Assembly: GCA_937890485.1 (NCBI GenBank)
Contig: CALBXN010000147.1
Coordinates: forward strand, 1 to 11,832
Direction: 5' to 3'
DNA length: 11,832 bases
Origin: an uncultured Treponema sp.
GTDB lineage: Bacteria > Spirochaetota > Spirochaetia > Treponematales > Treponemataceae
The stretch's first letter is position 1; the number at the start of each line of letters is the position of its first letter. The translations under genes were made by a program, and so were the position numbers. The notes under the pieces were generated by a model. The model worked only from the letters and a program-made list of their open reading frames with translations. It was not told where the DNA came from and did no database searches. Positions 7,537 through 11,832 of the stretch are shown piece after piece.

Positions 7537-7857
7537 CTATAAATAAGAATCGATAAGGGCTGTTATGTGTTTTAAGTCTTGTGTGGAAATTTTAGAAAGT
7601 TTTTTTGCAAGTCTGATAACTTCACAGGAAAAGTTTTCTTGTACATTGGTTTGAGAAATATTTCCTGTTATAAGATATTCAACGGAAACATTTAGAGCTT
7701 TTGCAATTTTGACAGCAATATCAGCAGATGGAATTGAACTGTTTTCGCGTAAATAATTGCTCAAAGATGCTTGATTTAATCCTGTTCTTTCTGCTAAATC
7801 TTTTATCATCAATCCTTGAAAATTTAATTCTTCTCGTAAATTGTCCTTAAAACTCAT
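7537..7857 (-). CDS. XRE (Cro/CI) family helix-turn-helix transcriptional regulator
   Basis: A 106-residue DNA-binding protein. Residues about 5-64 form a five-helix HTH_3 domain: LREELNFQGLMIKDLAERTG, then the recognition-helix region LNQASLSNYLREN (27-39), then IPSADIAVKIAKALNVSVEYLITG (42-65), a very typical XRE ending. The remaining ~40 residues are a short C-terminal tail, possibly for dimerisation, with no peptidase or ligand domain. The gene is divergent from the large lipoprotein. The gap between them holds three palindromic sites suited to a dimeric XRE protein, so it probably represses itself and perhaps the lipoprotein. ATG 7857 is the first possible start in frame and has no SD; with TATACT elements at 7864-7875 (minus strand) only a few nt away, the mRNA may be leaderless. 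No phage genes are nearby. The function assignment is firm for the fold; the target is inferred from position. Confidence 0.9.
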   Translation of the reverse strand: MSFKDNLREELNFQGLMIKDLAERTGLNQASLSNYLRENSSIPSADIAVKIAKALNVSVEYLITGNISQTNVQENFSCEVIRLAKKLSKISTQDLKHITALIDSYL

Positions 7858-7870
7858 GTAATCAGTATAA

Positions 7871-7880
7871 GTATATTTAC
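7871..7880. promoter_or_regulatory. Operator-like site O1 (GTATATTTAC)
   Basis: A one-mismatch version of the palindrome GTAAATTTAC, 14 bp upstream of the XRE start codon. It overlaps a TATACT -10-like element of the XRE gene (7870-7875 on the minus strand). Occupancy here would be expected to block XRE transcription (autoregulation). The role is inferred from sequence symmetry and position. Confidence 0.55.
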
Positions 7881-7890
7881 ATATAAAAAC

Positions 7891-7919
7891 TTGACTATTA
7901 GTAAATTTACTTGTAATAT
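7891..7919 (+). promoter_or_regulatory. Candidate promoter of the large lipoprotein gene
   Basis: TTGACT (7891-7896, 5/6 match to the -35) and TAATAT (7914-7919, 4/6 match to the -10) are separated by 17 bp. Transcription would start around 7926, about 100 nt before ATG 8026. The palindromic site at 7900-7911 lies entirely inside the spacer. Other AT-rich stretches further downstream could also serve as a promoter. Confidence 0.5.
7900..7911. promoter_or_regulatory. Operator-like site O2 (AGTAAATTTACT)
   Basis: A perfect 12-bp palindrome in the spacer of the candidate lipoprotein promoter. Read with flanks, ATTAGTAAATTTAC (7897-7910) is exactly repeated in inverted orientation at 7930-7943. 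It is the likely main binding site for the adjacent XRE protein; this is inferred. Confidence 0.65.
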
Positions 7920-7929
7920 GTTGTTATGT

Positions 7930-7939
7930 GTAAATTTAC
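7930..7939. promoter_or_regulatory. Operator-like site O3 (GTAAATTTAC)
   Basis: A perfect 10-bp palindrome, 29 bp from O2 centre to centre (O1 to O2 is 30 bp). It would lie just after the predicted start of lipoprotein transcription. Its flank CTAAT mirrors ATTAG of O2. Binding here could block initiation or cooperate with O2. Confidence 0.6.
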
Positions 7940-8025
7940 TAATTTATTTGTTTGTTTGTAAGGTTAATGTTTCTAATTCGTTTTGGAATTTGAAAATTTC
8001 TCAGTAACTTCTTATAGGAGATTTT

Positions 8026-11000
8026 ATGAAAAAAATTACTTGTTTTGTTACAATTTTGCTTGTAGCAAGTTTGATTTTTGGAGTTGTTGGGTGTAAACCT
8101 ATTGCTAGTGGAGATGATAATAAGTCAGGTAGTGGCTCTGGAACTCAGTCTGGTGGCACAAAACCTGGGGGCACAAAGCCTGATGATTCTTTTAAAAAAG
8201 AAACTATAACTTTAACTATAGAAGCAGGAAAAGGTTGGATTGAAACCGATGAAGATGATTATTTGCTTAAAAAAGTAAAATCTATAAGCGTAGAACTTAA
8301 CCCTGGCGACTATGTTTACAAAGCTATTGAACTTCGTGAGTTTGATTTTTACGAAGAAAAAGATGAAGAAAAAAATTTGTGGTATTCATACAAAGAAAAC
8401 GGATTCTATTATGGTACTGATTATGAACTTACAGATAAAGATGGAAAAATACTTACCGAAGAAGATTGGTACTATAAGAAAATCTATGAAGATACAACTT
8501 TTTCTGTTCACTATCGCAAATTTGTTCCTATAACATATAACTTAAATGGGGGATATATATATGGTGATGAATATTATTATGATCCTGATACTGATAGTTA
8601 TGTGCATGAAAAATTAACGGATGATATTGTAGAATACGAATTAGAAGGTTATGAACTAGGTGGTCCTAATTATAATTACTATGGTTCTACTCCTATGAAA
8701 GATGGTTTCTATTTAGGTGGTTGGACATTGATTCGTGATGGTGATGACTATATTACAACATGTCCAAGCCAGTCAGCCACACTTTATGCCAAATGGGAAG
8801 AGCCTAAAACATGTTTGTTAACTCTTAATTCTGGAGAATATTCTGGATTTTATAGATATGGTGTGAATTTTGGACCAACTATATCATCTATTGTTTTTCA
8901 ATCTGGAAAATCTTTATCCACAGTATTAAATGAAAATGGATATAATTTTGATGGGATTATTTATGAAGGTGAAATTTTGGGTAAGCGTTTTGCTGGATTT
9001 AGAGATTCTAAAGGTAATACATATGATGGTAGTACAATGTTAACTGAGTCTGTAAATTTAGAAGCTTATACTAGAGATTTATATACATACGAAGTTGGTA
9101 TTAATCTGAATTTTAATGGTGTATTTATCGATGGAATGGAAGAATTTTGCTTTTATACTTGGGTAGATGGATATAAATATAGATTAAATGATGAGTCTCG
9201 TGAAATTATAAATGATGAAAATGATGGATATATTTTTGCTGGTTGGACTTTTACTAAAGATGGAAATGACTTTGTAGATGATTCTATATCAGGTGGTACA
9301 ACTACAACAGTTTACGCAAAATGGATTACAGAAGATGATATATCAGAACTTATGCCTTATCGTCAAAATGATGATGGTACAATTACCTTCATTTTCAATC
9401 CAGCTGATTTTGGTTTAAATGTAGCACAAGATTATACTGTAAAATTAATGTGTAGCCTTAGTTATTGGGATCAAGAAACAGATAAATGTATTTTTACAAA
9501 AAATTCTGATGGGCTTTATTATCTTACATTGACTTATGAGTCCTTTTTTGATTGGGAAGGCTTTATGTTCTATGTAAAGAATGCAACTACAGATATGTGG
9601 TATGGCTCTAAACTGTATAAATATTCTATACCAGAATATATGACAATGGCATATAGAGGTGAACCTGATCATTTTAGAGTTATAATCCCAGGTTCTATGG
9701 TGTTAACAATGGATTTGAATGGAGGAAATATAGAAGGTGATTCTTCGTCTAAGATTATTGAACTTAGTAAATCCGAATATGAAAACTACAGATGGAACAA
9801 TATAGAGTCTTTACTTGAATATAATTTAGGCATACAAGAACCTGTAAAAGAGGGATATATTTTTGCAGGTTGGACTTTAACAAAAGATGGTAACGATTTT
9901 GTTCAGTATAAATACGAAAATCTTCCTTACGGAAATTTAACTTTCTATGCAAGATGGTTAGAAGAAAAAGAATGTACTTTAACTCTACAAGCAGAAGGTA
10001 ATGTTTACTTTTATGATTCATGGGAGGGTACTTCTTTAGGTTCAAAACTAGAATATACTTTCCAATCTGGAGATAAATTATATGATATTTTTGACACATA
10101 TAGAATATATCCAATGTATACATCTCCTGATGGACGAACTTATAATTTTTCTCATTATGTAGATGATTCTGGTAATGAATATTATACTGATAATATAATT
10201 TTAACTGATGATATAACATTATATCCTGTAGTTAAACTTATTCCACGAGTATTTTATGACTTAAATGGAGGAATTTATGAAGATTCTGAAGAAAATTTTT
10301 ATCGTGATGAGAATTATATTAATGGTGGTCTAAAAATTACAAAAGAAGGTTGCGATTTTATAGGATGGACTCTAACTAAAGATGGTAAAGATTTTGTAGA
10401 GAACTCGTACACAGAAGAAGATGTTACAGTTTATGCAAAATTTGTAAGATATACTCCAGAATCTTCTACAGGTATATACAGTTATACTGTACCAATTTCT
10501 GAAATTTCAGAAGCCTGGGATGGTAATTCTTTAACAGCAGATTTCAAAATTATGCTTATGAATGATGAAGATGTTCGTACTTCTAGTCTTGATAACAGTG
10601 GTAATACTACAGATTTAAATTTACAGGTTTCTACACACAAACAAGGAAATTTTTATCTAGCAGATGGAATTGCTGCAACTGTAACAGATTCTGACCTTAC
10701 TGTTTTTATTGATATGTCGTATTTTTATACACAACAAAAACCTTATGTTGTAGCACTTGCTTCAAAAATGCATGCACCTAATGATTATTCTTTTACAGAC
10801 TGGTCTGCTGATGTTATGGTTATGACTCCTAATGCTATTTTCCCAACTAATTTGCAACAAACAGGAACTCCATTAGCTATGTTATCTTTAGCATATGTTG
10901 CAGGAACTATGACTGATCCACAATGGGATCCTGCTTCTATAAGACTTGATGCAAATAATTCTTTTGTTTTAGAAAGTGTGGGAGAACCTATTGAATTTAA

Positions 11001-11178
11001 ATTTACAGATGGTTCTTGGGCTATTTCTTATGGAATTTTAGATGGTCCGATTACAGGAACTGGTACATATACTTTAGGTGGTATAGATAATGTAATTGCT
11101 AATTTGCCAAAAGGAAAGTATCGTATAAAACTTGATGTTACAGAACAATATGCAAGCGTAATCGTTACTAAAGAATAA
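8026..11178 (+). CDS. Large InlB-repeat lipoprotein with alternating repeat modules
   Basis: A 1050-residue predicted surface or periplasmic lipoprotein. The signal peptide MKKITCFVTILLVASLIFGVVG precedes Cys23, the probable lipidated residue. Then comes a Ser/Gly/Thr-rich linker (about 30-55). Four Listeria-Bacteroides/InlB B-type repeats follow, at about 169-258, 357-434, 558-645 and 742-806. Each runs from a LNGG-like strand to GW(T)L(T)KDG(N)DF and ends in YAKW or a variant. Three divergent modules of a second type (about 59-168, 263-354, 650-738) precede repeats 1, 2 and 4. Residues about 446-530 (TITFIFNPADFGL to FYVKNATTDMWYG) resemble a CBM48-like beta sandwich. Residues 807-1050 are an unrecognised beta-rich C-terminal region ending KGKYRIKLDV. 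AGGAG at 8016-8020 supports the start. InlB repeats occur in many bacterial surface proteins and suggest protein or carbohydrate contact, but the ligand is unknown. The gene lies opposite the XRE regulator behind palindromic sites, and a terminator follows. Confidence 0.88.
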   Translation: MKKITCFVTILLVASLIFGVVGCKPIASGDDNKSGSGSGTQSGGTKPGGTKPDDSFKKETITLTIEAGKGWIETDEDDYLLKKVKSISVELNPGDYVYKAIELREFDFYEEKDEEKNLWYSYKENGFYYGTDYELTDKDGKILTEEDWYYKKIYEDTTFSVHYRKFVPITYNLNGGYIYGDEYYYDPDTDSYVHEKLTDDIVEYELEGYELGGPNYNYYGSTPMKDGFYLGGWTLIRDGDDYITTCPSQSATLYAKWEEPKTCLLTLNSGEYSGFYRYGVNFGPTISSIVFQSGKSLSTVLNENGYNFDGIIYEGEILGKRFAGFRDSKGNTYDGSTMLTESVNLEAYTRDLYTYEVGINLNFNGVFIDGMEEFCFYTWVDGYKYRLNDESREIINDENDGYIFAGWTFTKDGNDFVDDSISGGTTTTVYAKWITEDDISELMPYRQNDDGTITFIFNPADFGLNVAQDYTVKLMCSLSYWDQETDKCIFTKNSDGLYYLTLTYESFFDWEGFMFYVKNATTDMWYGSKLYKYSIPEYMTMAYRGEPDHFRVIIPGSMVLTMDLNGGNIEGDSSSKIIELSKSEYENYRWNNIESLLEYNLGIQEPVKEGYIFAGWTLTKDGNDFVQYKYENLPYGNLTFYARWLEEKECTLTLQAEGNVYFYDSWEGTSLGSKLEYTFQSGDKLYDIFDTYRIYPMYTSPDGRTYNFSHYVDDSGNEYYTDNIILTDDITLYPVVKLIPRVFYDLNGGIYEDSEENFYRDENYINGGLKITKEGCDFIGWTLTKDGKDFVENSYTEEDVTVYAKFVRYTPESSTGIYSYTVPISEISEAWDGNSLTADFKIMLMNDEDVRTSSLDNSGNTTDLNLQVSTHKQGNFYLADGIAATVTDSDLTVFIDMSYFYTQQKPYVVALASKMHAPNDYSFTDWSADVMVMTPNAIFPTNLQQTGTPLAMLSLAYVAGTMTDPQWDPASIRLDANNSFVLESVGEPIEFKFTDGSWAISYGILDGPITGTGTYTLGGIDNVIANLPKGKYRIKLDVTEQYASVIVTKE
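8152..8181 (+). repeat. Tandem 15-bp repeat encoding GGTKP twice in the lipoprotein linker
   Basis: Units at 8152-8166 and 8167-8181 differ at two bases and both encode Gly-Gly-Thr-Lys-Pro (residues 43-52). They are in frame within a flexible tether after the lipidated Cys. Copy number could vary by slippage without disrupting the protein. Confidence 0.75.
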
Positions 11179-11192
11179 TTTTTCGTAATTTT

Positions 11193-11235
11193 ATATAGCC
11201 TAGATGATTATTTGTTATCTAGGCTATATGTTTTT
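11193..11235 (+). terminator. Intrinsic terminator after the large lipoprotein gene
   Basis: ATATAGCCTAGAT (11193-11205) pairs perfectly with ATCTAGGCTATAT (11217-11229) around an 11-nt loop, followed by G and TTTTT (11231-11235). It lies 15 nt after the lipoprotein stop. The next lipoprotein starts only 28 nt after the T-run. Confidence 0.85.
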
Positions 11236-11240
11236 AAACT
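11212..11240 (+). promoter_or_regulatory. Weak candidate promoter for the second lipoprotein, embedded in the terminator
   Basis: TTGTTA (11212-11217) and TAAACT (11235-11240) are 17 bp apart, each a 4/6 match to consensus. If used, it would start near 11247, a few nt before the GGAG SD at 11255-11258. In such AT-rich DNA this match is weak evidence; read-through from the upstream gene is an alternative. Confidence 0.25.
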
Positions 11241-11263
11241 ATTTTATTTTATCTGGAGTTTTT

Positions 11264-11832
11264 ATGAAATCTAATATTATGGTTACAATTTGTGTTTTTG
11301 TTATGTTTTTATTTTTTATAACAAGTTGTCAGAATAATAGTCAAAACCAAGCAACTATAAACATAAATTTAGATTTATCAAAAATTATAAGGACTCCTAG
11401 AAATCAAACTGCACAAAATACTGATTTTTCCTTAAAGGTTTTTGTTTATGACGCAGCTTCTTATGAAGTAGGATGTGAAATAAAGTCTCTTACATTATTA
11501 ACTGAAACAGAAAAGAAAGTTGATGTAAATGGAAATGTAAATATTAGTTTAGATGTTGAAATAGGATTAAATGTAATTTTTGTTGCAAATTTATATCAAG
11601 TTATAGATAACAAAACAGATGAAAATCCGTTATATTCAGGATGTAGTGATATAGTAAAAATCAAAGCTACTGATAATAAAGTTAATCTAGTTTTAAAAAA
11701 AGAAAAAATAACTGTAACTTTTTATTCTTTCTCTAATCAAGTGATAGATAAACAAGTTGTTGACCTAGGTTCAAAACCTACAGAACCAAATAGGCTTTTT
11801 CAGTCAGGTTACGAATTTAAGGGGTGGTTTAC
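11264..11832 (+). CDS. Second InlB-repeat lipoprotein, 3' truncated by the window
   Basis: The frame is open from ATG 11264 to the window end (189 full codons, no stop). GGAG at 11255-11258, five nt before ATG, supports the start. The signal peptide MKSNIMVTICVFVMFLFFIT is followed by S and Cys22, a probable lipobox. Residues about 30-145 alternate beta-type strands without a motif I recognise. From about residue 149 a Listeria-Bacteroides repeat begins: ITVTFYSFSNQVIDKQVV, then GSKPTEP and GYEFKGWF at the window edge. This second surface-lipoprotein gene lies 85 bp after the first. The two signal-peptide and repeat plans are alike, but the region after the lipidated Cys is not an obvious copy, so they look like members of one family rather than a recent duplication. 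Total length and further repeats lie outside the window. Confidence 0.85.
   Translation, partial: MKSNIMVTICVFVMFLFFITSCQNNSQNQATININLDLSKIIRTPRNQTAQNTDFSLKVFVYDAASYEVGCEIKSLTLLTETEKKVDVNGNVNISLDVEIGLNVIFVANLYQVIDNKTDENPLYSGCSDIVKIKATDNKVNLVLKKEKITVTFYSFSNQVIDKQVVDLGSKPTEPNRLFQSGYEFKGWF

Noticed and set aside
7537..7857. XRE gene as part of a prophage or of a toxin-antitoxin pair
   Set aside because: No integrase, phage structural gene or toxin-sized partner is present; the flanking genes are an ABC ATPase and a surface lipoprotein.
7871..7939. Three palindromes spaced about 30 bp apart as a CRISPR-like array
   Set aside because: The repeats are only 10-12 bp and palindromic, there are just three, and they sit in a promoter region without cas genes; operators explain them better.
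9764..10219. Open frame of 151 codons on the minus strand inside the large lipoprotein gene
   Set aside because: It lies wholly inside a well-supported gene, has a composition (Tyr, His, Leu, Lys rich) typical of antisense readings of AT-rich coding DNA, and no SD or domain.

Overview
The window is AT-rich, with long A and T homopolymer runs, a spirochaete-like abundance of lipoproteins and many Listeria-Bacteroides (InlB B) repeats. This fits a gut or rumen Treponema or a close relative. The taxon is inferred from gene content and style; no rRNA or other taxonomic marker is present.

Left part (1-3367, + strand): the 3' end of a MalG-type sugar ABC permease, a four-TM DUF1189/MalA-like membrane protein 9 nt downstream, a strong hairpin/T-run, and then a glycogen-debranching enzyme (GDE_C, amylo-alpha-1,6-glucosidase). 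Together these look like uptake and breakdown of maltodextrin or glycogen. Middle (3346-6181, - strand): a tightly spaced pair of M16 metallopeptidase-family genes. The upstream protein carries the HxxEH zinc site. The downstream one is a predicted lipoprotein that has lost HxxEH but keeps the REKxGxxY segment of the other half of the active site, so they look like two subunits of one enzyme. Next (6275-7387, + strand): a complete MalK/UgpC/MsmX-type ABC ATPase with a consensus sigma-70 promoter, a strong SD and a near-perfect bidirectional terminator. It may energise the permease at the left edge.

Right part (7537-11832): a small Cro/CI-type (XRE) regulator on the - strand, divergent from a 1050-residue lipoprotein built of alternating InlB-type repeats and a second repeat type. 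The 168-bp gap between them holds three palindromic sites (GTAAATTTAC twice, GTATATTTAC once) spaced 29-30 bp apart. One lies inside the spacer of a candidate promoter for the lipoprotein, which looks like a compact repressor/operator switch. A terminator follows the lipoprotein, and then a second lipoprotein begins, which also enters an InlB-type repeat and runs off the window edge.

The items most worth a second look are the XRE/operator/lipoprotein switch, the two-module repeat architecture of the large lipoprotein with a possible glucan-binding module, the complementary M16 pair, and the terminator-like hairpin directly before the debranching-enzyme ribosome binding site. I found no CRISPR array, tRNA, rRNA, insertion sequence or phage genes.
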